Shown: positions 16,731-27,141, counted from the first letter of the stretch. The stretch: 64,000 nt of DNA from Dyadobacter koreensis (GCF_900108855.1 NZ_FNXY01000001.1:868001-932000), one strand, 5' to 3'. A program made the numbers and translations. The notes: a model not told the origin generated them from the letters alone.

Positions 16731-17445
16731 GTAAACGTTTAGCAAAAAAGACTTAAGGCTAACCCGCTACTTAATGTCCTTCGGTAAACTTAAATTTTTG
16801 TCTGAAGGACTGTAAATGCTAAGATTTTTTGGAAGCGATTAATCCGGAAGCTTTTGCGATTATAGTTTAATTCTATTTAAATTATCTTTCAAGCTTCTTT
16901 TGAGCCGGCTGTCAGCCAAATATTCAAATGCGGTTGTCGCGAGTCATTCGTTGAATCGGTCCTGTATTGGTCCGGCAGATGTCCGCAGTCCTTGATAATT
17001 CTTCAATCGAGTAGACTATTTATATTATTAATCAAAAGATAATTAACCTCGAGAGCTTATCGATGCGAATCCGTTTCAGACCGATTTCTCGATTTCTTCG
17101 TTATTGATCTGAACAGCCCTGAGGCAACCCGGACTTAAATTTTCTTTTGACTCCCTTAAGCCATAACCAGCCCATGCGGCTCAATTTTTTTTCCTTTTAT
17201 GGTCTTTTTTAAGCTCCGGTATCCATCAGATAATCGACGCTGTATTATATGCAAAATATTATTTTATAACCGGTTTTTAAAGACAGATCGGGTAATGAAA
17301 CTTCCCCTTTAGAAGTAAAAACAACTGGAATATCCGGCCAAATAAACAATGATCTGATGGACAATCTGCATTAGTATTTTTATTACGGAAGAGTTTTTGT
17401 CAACGCTACTGTCAATTTAGTTAATTTCAAATCGGGTAAAACCAT

Positions 17446-18827
17446 GTGGTACGAAGCTTCTGCGGTGCCGTTGATCTGGAAATTCATGCCGATGCCAAAT
17501 ATGCCATCGTCAATAATCATTTAATATGGCACGGTGAAGGATGGAAAACAAGCCAATTTCATGCCGTTGAATTTGATTCCATTTTGAAAACAATGCGATA
17601 TAGCAACTGGGAAGTTTTCGATAAAAGTAAGGCCGCAGAAATAAAACCAAATCTGGTTCACTTCGAAACGCCAATCAATTTTCAACCCAAAACGGGAAAT
17701 ATCCTCACTGTCCGCGATATCATCCGTGATCAGGTTGGGATGTTAATTCTAGAAAGCAAAAATATTGTATTGCAGGATGTCGGGATGCATTACATGCACG
17801 GCCTGGGAATTGTTAGTCAATTTACCGAAAATATTACCATGCGTCGGGTGGCCTGCGTACCCAGAGAGGAGACAAAAAGGATCATTGCGTCTTCGGCAGA
17901 TTTCATGCACTTTTCAGGTTGCAAAGGACAGATTACCATAGAAGATTGTAAATTTTCCGGTGCCCATGACGATCCGATTAACACCCATGGAACGAATCTA
18001 CAAATCGTAAAAAAGCTAAAGACAATCAGTTGAAAGTGCGTTTTATGCATGGACAAAGTTATGGTTTCAATGCTTTTTTTTCCGGCGATGAAATTGCATT
18101 CGTTCGCTCAAAATCCATGCCGCGTTTTGCAAAAGGTAAAGTTAAATCAGTAGAAAGAAACAGTGACCGCGAACTTACGATTCTGTTTGAGGAAGCTGTT
18201 CCACAGAATCTGGAAACAAATGACTGTCTGGAAAATATGACGTGGACGCCAGAGGTGCTTATCAGAGGATGTAATTTTACAAGAACCAATACGCGAGGAA
18301 TTTTATTGACGACACCCAGAAAAGCTACTGTTGAAAACAATACTTTTTTTCGGACAGGTATGAGCGCAATCCTCATCGAAGCAGACGCAGACGCAGAAGG
18401 ATGGTTTGAATCCGGCCCGGTTCGTGATGTCACAATTCGTAATAATGAATTTATAGATTGTGCATATCAGGGCGAACCGGGAAATGCAGTAATTGCGATC
18501 AATCCTTCCAACAAAGAGACGAATGTAAAACTGCCTGTTCATTTTAATATCAAGATCGAAAACAATATTTTTAGAACGTTTGACTATCCGGTGCTTTACG
18601 CCAAAAGCACCCAACGGCTAATATTCAGCAATAATAAAATAATCCGGACACATGATCTTCCGCCCCAGTCGAAAAATAAAGTTATGCTTAACCTTAATGC
18701 CTGCTCGCAAGTTTTAATTGACAGTACAAAGTTTGAAGATGATGTTTTGGGTAGAAATATTCAGTTGCGTAATATGTCGAAAAGTGACATAAAACTTATT
18801 AAAAATGATGCGTTATCAATTGAATAA
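17446..18827 (+). pseudogene. GH110 alpha-1,3-galactosidase-like gene, truncated and frameshifted
   Basis: Two overlapping frames together encode the C-terminal two thirds of a right-handed beta-helix glycosidase of the GH110 type. The first frame (to 18033) contains LTVRDIIRDQVGMLILESKN, HYMHGLGIVSQFTENIT, SSADFMHFSGCKG and FSGAHDDPINTHGTNLQIV. The second, continuing in another frame from about 18018, gives LKVRFMHGQSYGFNAFF and RGILLTTPRKATVENN. A single A deleted in CTAAAGAC near 18018 explains the shift. The signal peptide and N-terminal third (family length about 600 residues) are missing, with no ATG at the expected position. The product would have released terminal alpha-galactose. A sequencing error could account for the shift but not the missing N-terminus. 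Confidence 0.72.
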
Positions 18828-18840
18828 TCAACAAAAAGTT

Positions 18841-18881
18841 ACAGCCCGAAATAAATGTCATAAGACACTTATTCGGGCTGT
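18841..18881. terminator. Hairpin between convergent genes
   Basis: ACAGCCCGAA at 18841-18850 pairs with TTCGGGCTGT at 18872-18881. It separates the GH110 remnant on the plus strand from the Thr-rich protein gene on the minus strand. There is no strong T-tract on either side. Confidence 0.55.
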
Positions 18882-18913
18882 AGCTTATCAATAAAATATT
18901 TTACTGATTCAAA

Positions 18914-19483
18914 TTATGGTCTTGGTGTTCCACCCGGAGTTGTCGTTGAACCTGGCGTGGTCGTTGAACCCGGTCTTGTCGATGGCGAAGTTGTACTACC
19001 AGGAATTGTTGTTGATGACGGGTTTGTCGAAGTTCCCGGAACTGTCGATGGATTTGTCATGCTACCTGGTGTCGTTGTCGACGGTTGTGTTGTGGACGGA
19101 TACGCTGTGCTTCCAGGTACTGTTGTGGATGGCTGCGTTGAAGACGGATATGTCGTTGAAGGCTGCGTTGTGCTGCCAGGAACTGTGGTTGAAGGCTGTG
19201 TCGTTGACGGATATGTACTACCCGGTGTGGTTGAAGGCTGAGTAGTTGAAGGATACGTACTGCCCGGCGTTGTTGAAGGCTGTGTCGAGCTGCCTGGTGT
19301 GGTTGACGGCTGCGTTGTACTCCTCGTTCCTTGAGTAGTCGTACCTGGCTTCATTGTATTAGGTTGTGTACTATTAGGAGTTGAAGAGCTCGGCGTTGAC
19401 GACGATGGTGTTGTAGTCTGCGCATAGGCGGCTACCGATCCTAAAAGGATAAAAGCGATGATATTTAATTTTATAGTTTTCAT
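18914..19483 (-). CDS. Secreted Thr/Ser/Pro-rich repeat protein
   Basis: This 189-residue protein has a signal peptide (MKTIKLNIIAFILLGSVAAYAQ) and then almost only Thr, Ser, Pro, Gly and some Gln in imperfect units such as PGSTTQPSTT and YPSTTQPSTT. It has no folded domain that I recognise. Such mucin-like tracts are typical of extended, possibly O-glycosylated surface or periplasmic linkers. The repeat produces long open frames on the opposite strand, which are artefacts. Function unknown. Confidence 0.7.
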   Translation of the reverse strand: MKTIKLNIIAFILLGSVAAYAQTTTPSSSTPSSSTPNSTQPNTMKPGTTTQGTRSTTQPSTTPGSSTQPSTTPGSTYPSTTQPSTTPGSTYPSTTQPSTTVPGSTTQPSTTYPSSTQPSTTVPGSTAYPSTTQPSTTTPGSMTNPSTVPGTSTNPSSTTIPGSTTSPSTRPGSTTTPGSTTTPGGTPRP

Positions 19484-19804
19484 GATTTTGTCTGTTGATT
19501 ATTATTATTTGTACAATTGCTTTTTGTGTCTTGCTTTAAAAACAACCATACCAGAAAGTAATATTTAAAAGCTCTCTAAGAAAAATATTGGCTTACGTAT
19601 ATAATTGAAAATCAAAACGTTTATACGGAAAAGACGACTCAATGTTAGAAATAATATACGTTGCTGCTAGCGAATGATAATCAGCCTTTAACCGTAGTAG
19701 AGGGCCAATTTAAAAAATAGAAATAGCGGCTAAAAAACATCCGGAATTATACGTTGCGAGAAAACAGCTTGACCGATTTTAAACTTCTTGCCCTGTTTAT
19801 ATTG
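19484..19804. other. Intergenic region without visible features
   Basis: 321 bp of AT-rich DNA. No plausible frame, hairpin with T-tract or promoter consensus stands out apart from a partial TACGTATATA at about 19594, which does not meet the palindrome consensus. Confidence 0.5.
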
Positions 19805-20269
19805 CTATAAAAGTATGGGGCAAATATTGTACAATAAATTGCCCGCTGTGACGATAATACCTATGCCAAACCCGTGATTTGAGACTGCGTAGATCGTGAG
19901 TAATAAAAAGAATATCAGGCAGATAATATGATAATGCTCATACATTTCGACCGTTTTAAGATATTTTCTAAACATCTCTTTTCCTTTAATTGTACGATGA
20001 TGCGGTAAATCTTTCCGTATTGAACGGCTTATTAAATCACCATCCTGAACAAAGTTTCGAATTTTCCTGACACCAAACCGCTCGTGAAATTGAGGATCCG
20101 CGCTAAATTTAAAACTGTCAAAAATCTTTTTTGGCAGGAAACCACAGAGCGCACTGATTACCGAGAAAATGTAAATGATTTTAAGGGATCGCATTGAGTC
20201 CGAATAGATGACCACAGGTGTAAAAACAAGAATTGTCCAGCCAACATTGATAAGCTGGTTTAACATCAA
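19805..20269 (-). CDS. Uncharacterised membrane protein
   Basis: The protein has 154 residues, with hydrophobic segments at about 8-24, 28-45, 113-130 and 132-150. The central loop DPQFHERFGVRKIRNFVQDG is charged and looks conserved. I do not recognise the family with confidence; the layout is faintly like small membrane acyltransferases of the CrtO type. It is followed upstream by a 2H phosphoesterase gene on the same strand, 48 bp away, so the two may be co-transcribed. Confidence 0.6.
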   Translation of the reverse strand: MMLNQLINVGWTILVFTPVVIYSDSMRSLKIIYIFSVISALCGFLPKKIFDSFKFSADPQFHERFGVRKIRNFVQDGDLISRSIRKDLPHHRTIKGKEMFRKYLKTVEMYEHYHIICLIFFLLLTIYAVSNHGFGIGIIVTAGNLLYNICPILL

Positions 20270-20317
20270 CTTTTTAGAAGCTGGTTTTTCGAACTAATAG
20301 ACATGCACAATGGGTTA

Positions 20318-20881
20318 TCACTTCAAATCAAATCTTTGAATAATATGCCATGATTTCCCATCGTGTTTTAATAATTGAAAACTGTTTACATGAAGCAGCC
20401 CGGAAAATTCTCTATTCTTAAACTCCGGCCAGGCTTTATTAAACATTTCCGGATGTAAATCTCTGTACGCTACGGTAATGTGTGGTTTAAAAATCAATTC
20501 GGTCCCATTCATTTCAACGTCGTCAAAGGTTCGGTAAAATTCCTGGATTATTATTTTTTGCAAATTGGAAAGTGCCTCATTGGCGCCTGGTTTAATGAAA
20601 ATTACCGGATGTTTCAAGTTTTTAAACGCACCGAAATTTTCCAGTTCAAGTTGGAAGGGTTGGATGTCAATCAAAAGTTCGGAAAACCAGTCAAGCACGT
20701 GATTATGAGCAAAAGCGGGAAGTCCAAAAGGTGCTTTCAGTGTGATATGAGGTAGTACTTTTAACGCTTTGCTGCTTTCGAATCTTTCAGCAATTTCATT
20801 TTGTACCTGAATCACCTTCCTACTGAGCTCGTTGGGAAGCACAATCGCAATAAAATATAGATTATGGTTTTCCATCGGCAT
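20318..20881 (-). CDS. 2'-5' RNA ligase-like 2H phosphoesterase
   Basis: This 187-residue cytoplasmic protein carries the two HxT motifs of the 2H family, PHITLKAPFG near residue 45 and PHITVAYRD near residue 133, about 88 residues apart. Members are cyclic phosphodiesterases or RNA ligases acting on 2'-phosphate-containing RNA ends. The substrate here is unknown. The ATG at 20881 begins MPMENHNLYFIAIVLP, fitting the usual first beta strand. Confidence 0.85.
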   Translation of the reverse strand: MPMENHNLYFIAIVLPNELSRKVIQVQNEIAERFESSKALKVLPHITLKAPFGLPAFAHNHVLDWFSELLIDIQPFQLELENFGAFKNLKHPVIFIKPGANEALSNLQKIIIQEFYRTFDDVEMNGTELIFKPHITVAYRDLHPEMFNKAWPEFKNREFSGLLHVNSFQLLKHDGKSWHIIQRFDLK

Positions 20882-20972
20882 CCTAAATCTAAATAATTGA
20901 TTCTAAAACCTCTAAAGATAAAATGTAAAAATCCAAACTTTAAACTTTGCTTGCGAAGATTGAAGATAACTA

Positions 20973-21007
20973 GAAACCCGGCTCTATGAAAAATGAAGCC
21001 GGGTTTC
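20973..21007 (-). terminator. Rho-independent terminator
   Basis: GAAACCCGGCT at 20973-20983 pairs with AGCCGGGTTTC at 20997-21007. It lies just downstream of the molybdenum hydroxylase operon on the minus strand. Confidence 0.7.
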
Positions 21008-21015
21008 GTCTTTGA

Positions 21016-23265
21016 TTATAACAATTCGTCAAAATGAATTGGTAATTTGTTTATGCGTTTTCCAGTCGCATGAAAGATGGCATTGGAAATCGCCGGGGCC
21101 ATTGCGACCAAACCGATCTCGCCAACCCCCTTACTACCAAGTTCATTAATAATCTCATCCTTTTCTTCAACAAAAATTACGTCGAGCTCATGCACATCCG
21201 CATGTGACGGAATGTGGTACTCGCCTAAATTTTGGTTCATGTATCTGCCGTAACGATGATCACTGATTGTTTCCTCGTAGAGTGCCTTGCTGATACCCCA
21301 GATCATTCCACCTAAAATCTGGCTTCTAGCCGTTTTAGGATTGATAATTTTGCCGGCAGCAACCGCAGTGACGGCCCTTTTAACCTGTATTGTTCCTAAT
21401 TCTTCATCAATTTCAACCTCGACAAATGCTGCGCTATGCGCAGCTCTTGTATAATTCTTAAGCTTGAAAACATTAGGAACAGACATATTCGTCGTCTTGA
21501 TTTCCTTATCTTCATTAGCCACAATAATTTCCCGAAATGAAATAAGAACATCGGGATTACTCTTCAAGGAAATGCCTCCGCGTTCAAAAATAACATCACC
21601 GTCCGAAGCATTTTTCAATGGAGAGTTTTTCATTTCCTTTGCTTTTTTTAAAATCTTCTTTCGCAACGCCTTTCCTGCAACTTTTATAGCAGATCCGACC
21701 GTTGCCAACGTGAAAGATCCGCCCTGGATAGGTGCAAACGGCATTTTACTATCACCATAACAAAATTGTACATCATCCAGTGGCAATCCCAATTCATCCG
21801 CTGCGATCTGCGTCATCACTGTAAGCGTTCCGGTACCGATGTCTGTCACGGCACTGCTTACTCGCAATTTCCCTTCCCTGGTCAAAACTGCTTCTGCCCT
21901 TGCCGGGATTGACATAGCCTCCCAAAAGCCGGTAGCCATTCCGTAACCGACCAGCTTATGCCCCCGACGCATACTGCGCGGCTCAGGATTCCGTTCTGCC
22001 CAACCAAATTTTTCCGCTCCCTGGATATAACATTGTCTTAATTCTTTACTTGAAAAAGGACGATTTTCGCTCACGTCAATATCCGCGTAATTGATCAGCC
22101 GAAATTGCATTGGATCAATTTTCATTTTATGCGCCAATTCGTCCATCGTGCTTTCGATCGCATGGCTTGCCGTGCTTCCGCCAGGCGCACGCATATCCAG
22201 CGGACTGGAGACATCCATCGGAAGAAGCTGATATTCCAAAATCGTATTTTTTGCCGGATAAATAATATTGGCCCAATTGACCACTACCTCCGTATAATCT
22301 TCATGACGGGAAGTTTCCCCAATGGCGGTATGATTTATTGCATTAACTTTCCCATCCGAATCTGCGCCAAAACGCGTTTTCTGAATTGTCGGAGGTCTGT
22401 GACCGAAGGTGTACATTTGCTGCCTGTCCAGCGTAACCCGGATCGAGCGCTTCAATTGCAAGGCTGCCATTACTGATAAAAACAACTGATATTGAGGACG
22501 TAAACCCGAACCAAATGCACCTCCAACATATGGCGAAATAACGCGCACATTTTTAAAGTGCAGCCCAAAGATATTTCCTACATAAAGCTGGCAATTAATC
22601 GTCCCCTGGGTTTTATCATATATCGTCACCTTGCCCTCGCCTTCATAAATTGTTGTAGTTGCAAACAGTTCGATCGGGTTATGGTGTTCAGTTCCATGAA
22701 CAAACTCCGCAGAAACCTGGGCAGCCGAATCTGAAAATGCCTTTTCAAAATCCCCCTTTGGCTTTGGCGGCAGAGGTTTCAGTAACGTGGCGACTCCCTT
22801 TTTAGGATCGCGCGCCTCGTTTTGGTGATTATATAAATCTGTTTCAAAACTTTCCCCCTGATAGGAAACTTTGAGTATTGATGCAGCATAACGCGCTAGT
22901 TCAAACGTTTCCGCAACGATTAGGGCAATAGGTTGTCCGTTATACTTAATTTCAGCATTTTGCAAAGGACGAAATGGCGAGCCCGGAGGCGCATCCATAT
23001 CGGAATATTGCATGTCAAACCAGGCCAGTGAAGGTCTGTTCTCATGTGTGAAGACTTCGATAACTCCTTCGATTTCCTTTACGGCGTTTGTATCAATGTG
23101 CACTATTTTACCTCTTGTAATCGTGCTGTTCACAACGTACCCATAAAGTAAACCGTCTGCGTTATACTCTCCGGCATACTTGGCTGTCCCTGTGACTTTT
23201 GCCCGTCCTTCAAGACGACTGACAGGCTGTCCTATTTGTGGTAGATCTAACATATCTTTCAGCAT
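21016..23265 (-). CDS. Xanthine dehydrogenase-family molybdopterin-binding subunit
   Basis: This is the large catalytic subunit of a three-subunit molybdenum hydroxylase (PaoC/YagR type), 749 residues. It has the Ald_Xan_dh_C head (IGQPVSRLEGRAKVTGTAKY), GGAFGSGLRPQYQ, MRAPGGSTASHAIEST, and the catalytic glutamate E716 in GSKGVGEIGLVAMAP. It starts on the last base of the FAD-subunit stop codon (TAATG), so the two are translationally coupled. The enzyme hydroxylates an aldehyde or N-heterocycle using water; the substrate cannot be told from the sequence. Confidence 0.94.
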   Translation of the reverse strand: MLKDMLDLPQIGQPVSRLEGRAKVTGTAKYAGEYNADGLLYGYVVNSTITRGKIVHIDTNAVKEIEGVIEVFTHENRPSLAWFDMQYSDMDAPPGSPFRPLQNAEIKYNGQPIALIVAETFELARYAASILKVSYQGESFETDLYNHQNEARDPKKGVATLLKPLPPKPKGDFEKAFSDSAAQVSAEFVHGTEHHNPIELFATTTIYEGEGKVTIYDKTQGTINCQLYVGNIFGLHFKNVRVISPYVGGAFGSGLRPQYQLFLSVMAALQLKRSIRVTLDRQQMYTFGHRPPTIQKTRFGADSDGKVNAINHTAIGETSRHEDYTEVVVNWANIIYPAKNTILEYQLLPMDVSSPLDMRAPGGSTASHAIESTMDELAHKMKIDPMQFRLINYADIDVSENRPFSSKELRQCYIQGAEKFGWAERNPEPRSMRRGHKLVGYGMATGFWEAMSIPARAEAVLTREGKLRVSSAVTDIGTGTLTVMTQIAADELGLPLDDVQFCYGDSKMPFAPIQGGSFTLATVGSAIKVAGKALRKKILKKAKEMKNSPLKNASDGDVIFERGGISLKSNPDVLISFREIIVANEDKEIKTTNMSVPNVFKLKNYTRAAHSAAFVEVEIDEELGTIQVKRAVTAVAAGKIINPKTARSQILGGMIWGISKALYEETISDHRYGRYMNQNLGEYHIPSHADVHELDVIFVEEKDEIINELGSKGVGEIGLVAMAPAISNAIFHATGKRINKLPIHFDELL

Positions 23266-24284
23266 TATAAAGAAGGCTGCGCCCCCGGTTGTTGCGATTC
23301 AGGATTAAGTGCCATCATACAATTTCTAACGATTGCCCTTTTAGCGAGTTCTATTTTAAAGCTGTTATGCTCAAAACCGGTTGCGCCAAATAAAATCATC
23401 TCGGCTGCAGATGCGAAATTCGACATGGTAGGTTCTTTGTCTTTCAAAAAATCCTCTGCTTTTTCAACACGCCAGGGTTTGTGTGCCAGTCCGCCCAGGG
23501 CAATTCTCGCTTCTTTAATCAAGTTATTTTCCAGCTCTAAACCCGTAGCTACCGATACCAGCGCAAATGCATAAGAACTGCGGTCACGTAATTTCAGGTA
23601 TGAATAATTTTTATCAAATCCCTTTTCCGGCAAATCGATGCTTACTATTATTTCGTCTGTTTTGAGGTTGTTATCCAAATGGGGAGTATCGCCCGGCAAC
23701 CGATGAAAATCAGCGAAAGGCATACTGCGGTCGCCTTCCGGGCCGGTAATATTTACGACCGCTTGAAGAGCCGCAAGTGCGACACACATATCGGATGGAA
23801 AAACTGCGATACAATTTTCACTCGTTCCCAAAACTGCCATGATCCTGTTATATCCCCCGATGGCTGAACAACCCGTTCCCGGTTCACGCTTATTACAGGG
23901 CGTTGCCGGATCGTAGAAATAATAACAGCGCGTCCGCTGCAGAAGATTTCCTCCGTTCGTAGCCATATTTCGGATCTGTGCTGAGGCGCCAGCCAGAATT
24001 GCCTTAGATAACAACGGATACCGGCTTTCAATCAGTGGATGATAAGCAGTATCTGCATTTGTCACAAAAGCGCCGAGCCGCACGCCTCCATCACTTTTCT
24101 CCTCAATGAGATGATGCTCAGGTACATGATTTATATCGACCAGCATATTTGCCGTCGTTATGTTATATTTCAAGAGGTCAATCAGGTTTGTCCCGCCCGC
24201 GATAAATTTCGCTGACTCATTTCCTTTGGCAAATTCAATGGCCTCGCCGATGTTTTGCGCCTGCGCGTAGTTGAAATTATGCAT
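23265..24284 (-). CDS. Xanthine dehydrogenase-family FAD-binding subunit
   Basis: This is the medium FAD subunit (PaoB/YagS type), about 339 residues. The FAD-binding motifs FIAGGTNLIDLLK and the segment GASAQIRNMATNGGNLLQRT are present, followed by a cysteine-containing insert (TRCYYFYDPATPCNKREPGTGC) like the one that holds a 4Fe-4S cluster in PaoB. I place the start at 24284 (MHNFNYAQAQNIGEA) because its ATG overlaps the stop region of the upstream gene; an ATG at 24320 would force a 44-bp overlap. It is the second gene of the operon. Confidence 0.92.
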   Translation of the reverse strand: MHNFNYAQAQNIGEAIEFAKGNESAKFIAGGTNLIDLLKYNITTANMLVDINHVPEHHLIEEKSDGGVRLGAFVTNADTAYHPLIESRYPLLSKAILAGASAQIRNMATNGGNLLQRTRCYYFYDPATPCNKREPGTGCSAIGGYNRIMAVLGTSENCIAVFPSDMCVALAALQAVVNITGPEGDRSMPFADFHRLPGDTPHLDNNLKTDEIIVSIDLPEKGFDKNYSYLKLRDRSSYAFALVSVATGLELENNLIKEARIALGGLAHKPWRVEKAEDFLKDKEPTMSNFASAAEMILFGATGFEHNSFKIELAKRAIVRNCMMALNPESQQPGAQPSL

Positions 24285-24786
24285 GATTTCTACGCTCTTT
24301 AACTTCCATAATCGCATCAATAATATTGGAGTTTGCTCCGCAGCGGCAAAGATTTCCGCTCATCGAATCCTTCACTTCGGCTCTTGTCTGCGCTTTTTTT
24401 TCGTCGATCATACCGATGGCGCTGCAAATCTGTCCAGGTGTACAATATCCGCATTGGAAAGCATCGTGCTCAATAAAAGCTTTTTGCAACGGGTGAAGCT
24501 CATCACCATTTGAAATTCCCTCGATCGTTGTAATTTCCGATCCGTTTTTCATCACGGCCAAAGTCAGACAGCTTAGTATTCTTTTTCCATCACATATCAC
24601 TGTGCACGCGCCGCACTGGCCATGATCGCAGCCTTTTTTTGTACCGGTCAAATCAAGATGATCGCGCAGACCATCCAACAGACTAACCCACGGCGACACT
24701 TCCAATATCCTTGGAACACCATTAACCCGAAGTGAGAGTAGCCGGGGTTGTAATACGTTTCTCGTTGATTTCGTTACTATTTCCAT
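24277..24786 (-). CDS. Xanthine dehydrogenase-family 2Fe-2S subunit
   Basis: This is the small iron-sulfur subunit (PaoA/YagT type). It carries the plant-ferredoxin cluster CDHGQCGACTVICDG with a later Cys (ILSC), and the helical-bundle cluster CGYCTPGQ with CRC near the C-terminus. I chose the ATG at 24786 (MEIVTKSTRNVLQPRL), giving 169 residues; an upstream ATG at 24858 would add a Cys- and His-containing tail with no Tat motif. The E. coli counterpart PaoA has a Tat signal, so this complex appears to be cytoplasmic. First gene of the operon. Confidence 0.92.
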   Translation of the reverse strand: MEIVTKSTRNVLQPRLLSLRVNGVPRILEVSPWVSLLDGLRDHLDLTGTKKGCDHGQCGACTVICDGKRILSCLTLAVMKNGSEITTIEGISNGDELHPLQKAFIEHDAFQCGYCTPGQICSAIGMIDEKKAQTRAEVKDSMSGNLCRCGANSNIIDAIMEVKERRNHA

Positions 24787-25020
24787 GGTGAATGCTAATG
24801 AATTACATAATGAATGCGTTACCGTAATGTGGGGTATTTTATAACAATTATGCCACAACAGTTACCGGTCCTTACTCGTCTGTATAATATGACTCAAATA
24901 AGCTGACCGTAGTCTATTTTTCAATGTTTAAATAAAACCAGCAAAGCTTTTCTCAAAGTACTCCTAAGAAATTGCGTACTTGTGGTTTTGAAATTGCACC
25001 TGCTAGCTTTTAGAAAACCG

Positions 25021-27042
25021 ATGATTAAAAATCTCCTTCTGACTCTCAGTTTATTTTTCTCTCTAATTCATGCTCTTGCCCAGCCCAATGAGCAGATTTC
25101 CGTAAGGGGGTACAAGGGTAATCGGCCACCGTTAAGGAAAAACGCTTATCTGGAACTTCCTCTTGGTGCGATTAAACCACAGGGCTGGCTGAAAGAAATG
25201 TTGCTGAGGCAAAAAAATGGTGCAACAGGCAACCTTGATAAATTATATCCCCTGGTCATGAACGAGCGTAATGGCTGACTCGGCGGAGATGGCGATCAAT
25301 GGGAGCGTGGCCCATACTGGATTGATGGATTGCTGCCGCTCGCTTATATTTTAGAAGATAAGGAACTGATCGGCAAAACTACACCCTGGATTGAATGGGC
25401 TATTAACAGCCAGCAGCCAGATGGATATTTCGGGCCTTCCAAAGATTATAAAGGTGAGCCCGGATTGCAACGAGATAATAGCAGGGATTGGTGGCCAAAA
25501 ATGGTAATGCTCAAAATCCTGAAACAATATTATTCCGCAACCAATGATCAGAAGGTAATCAAATTGATGACCAATTATTTCAAGTACCAATTAAAAGAGC
25601 TGCCTGCAAAACCACTCGATCACTGGACTTACTGGGCAAAATTTCGCGGCGGAGATAATCTTATGGTCGTTTACTGGCTCTACAATATTACAGGCGATAA
25701 GTTTTTACTGGATCTGGGTGAGCTTATCCATAAACAGACTTTTGACTACACCAATGCTTTTTTAAATACGGATCTCCTTTCAAAACAAGGAAGTATTCAT
25801 TGTGTAAATCTTGCACAGGGAATGAAAGAGCCGCTGATTTATTTTCAACACCATGCCGAGCAAAGGTATCTGGACGCAACGAAAAAGGGCTTTTCTGATC
25901 TTAAAAAATTCAACGGAATGGCGCACGGACTTTATGGCGGCGATGAGGCGTTGCACGGTAATAATCCTACTCAGGGCTCAGAGCTTTGCAGTGCTGTGGA
26001 AATGATGTTTACCCTGGAAAGCTCGCTGGCGATTACCGGAGATGTTTCTTTTGCTGACCGACTTGAAAAAATCGCGTTCAACGCGTTGCCTTCACAAACG
26101 ACTGACGACTATATGGCCCGCCAGTATTTTCAACAAGCCAATCAGGTCATGGCGACAAGGCAGGTAAGAAATTTTGGCGACAACCATGGCGGAACAGATT
26201 TGTGTTACGGTCTGCTTTCGGGTTATCCGTGCTGCACTTCAAACATGCATCAGGGGTGGCCGAAATTTACCCAAAATCTCTGGTATGCGACGACAGATAA
26301 AGGTCTGGCGGCTTTGGTTTATTCCCCGAACGAGGTAAAAGCTTATGTTGGAGAAGGAACCCAGGTATCGTTTAAAGAAGAAACGAATTATCCTTTTGAA
26401 GAATCTGTTAAATTTACTTTAACAGCAGAAAAAAAGGTTTCCTTTCCATTTCATATGCGTATCCCTGAGTGGTGTAAAGAGGGAATAATTACAATCAACG
26501 GAAAAGAATTTCAAAAAGCTAAGGGAAACCAGATCGTAAAAATTAACCGCACCTGGATATCCGGCGATGTGGTAGAGCTGGCACTTCCTATGCATATTTT
26601 TAAAAATCAGTGGTATGAAAATTCAGTGTCTGTTGAGCGCGGCCCGATTACGTATGCTTTGAAAATAGGGGAAGAATTTAAACAGGTTGTCAATGAGAAA
26701 GACCCCATCGAGTATGGAAGTTCGTATACTGAGGTCCACCCTACTACTCCATGGAATTATGCTCTGATTGATGTTTCAGATGATAAATTACAAACGCACT
26801 ATCAGCTGGAAAAAAGAGAAAATTTCTCATTATTTCCATGGAATCAGGCAAATGCGCCTTTACTTTTAAAAACAAAAGGTAAAAAACATCCTTCGTGGAA
26901 GTTATACAATGAATCGACCGGACAGCTGCCTTATAGTTTGATCTACAACATGGAAACTGCACCGGAGACAGAAGACATTATTCTGATTCCATACGGCTGT
27001 ACCAAACTTAGGATATCCCAATTCCCTATTGTCCGGAAATAA
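25021..27042 (+). pseudogene. GH127-type beta-L-arabinofuranosidase with in-frame stop codon
   Basis: The gene encodes a secreted DUF1680/GH127-like hydrolase of about 673 residues. A signal peptide starts at the ATG at 25021 (MIKNLLLTLSLFFSLIHALA). The reading frame is broken by TGA at 25276-25278, where MNERNG-stop-LGGDGDQWERGPYW continues in the same frame; the family has Trp at that position, so TGG changed to TGA. Downstream all hallmarks are intact: ELCSAVEMMFTLESS with the likely catalytic Glu and GYPCCTSNMHQGWPKF with the zinc-binding Cys pair. It is either a recent nonsense mutation or a base-call error. Confidence 0.82.
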
Positions 27043-27076
27043 AATATTGCATCCACAAGGTGTTCAATAAAAGAAA

Positions 27077-27115
27077 ACTCCCGGCACAGCTGAATTTTTT
27101 AGCGGTTCCGGGAGT
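27077..27115 (-). terminator. Terminator hairpin between convergent genes
   Basis: ACTCCCGG at 27077-27084 pairs with CCGGGAGT at 27108-27115. On the minus strand the stem is followed by a T-rich run, so it serves the metalloprotease gene. Confidence 0.6.
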
Positions 27116-27141
27116 ATCTCACTATAAAACAAATAATGTTT

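Larger units (their letters stand above)
15737..17445. other. Gene-poor 1.7-kb stretch
   Basis: There is no convincing gene of normal size in this 1.7-kb interval. Two very short hydrophobic frames (16202-16288 and 16632-16730) are listed separately. A short inverted repeat (GTCCTTC at 16776-16782 with GAAGGAC at 16804-16810) is visible. Around 17290-17443, short protein-like fragments occur in shifting frames just before the decayed GH110 gene, so part of this region may be eroded coding DNA. Confidence 0.55.

Noticed and set aside
18957..19241. Open frames on the plus strand inside the Thr/Ser/Pro-rich gene
   Set aside because: They are the complement of the low-complexity repeat and lack a signal peptide or domain; the minus-strand frame has a clear signal peptide.
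25276..25278. TGA in the GH127 gene read as selenocysteine, given the SelA-like gene at 14123-15736
   Set aside because: The family has Trp at this position, the SelA-like enzyme is not a true selenocysteine synthase, and no selB, selD or Sec tRNA was seen.
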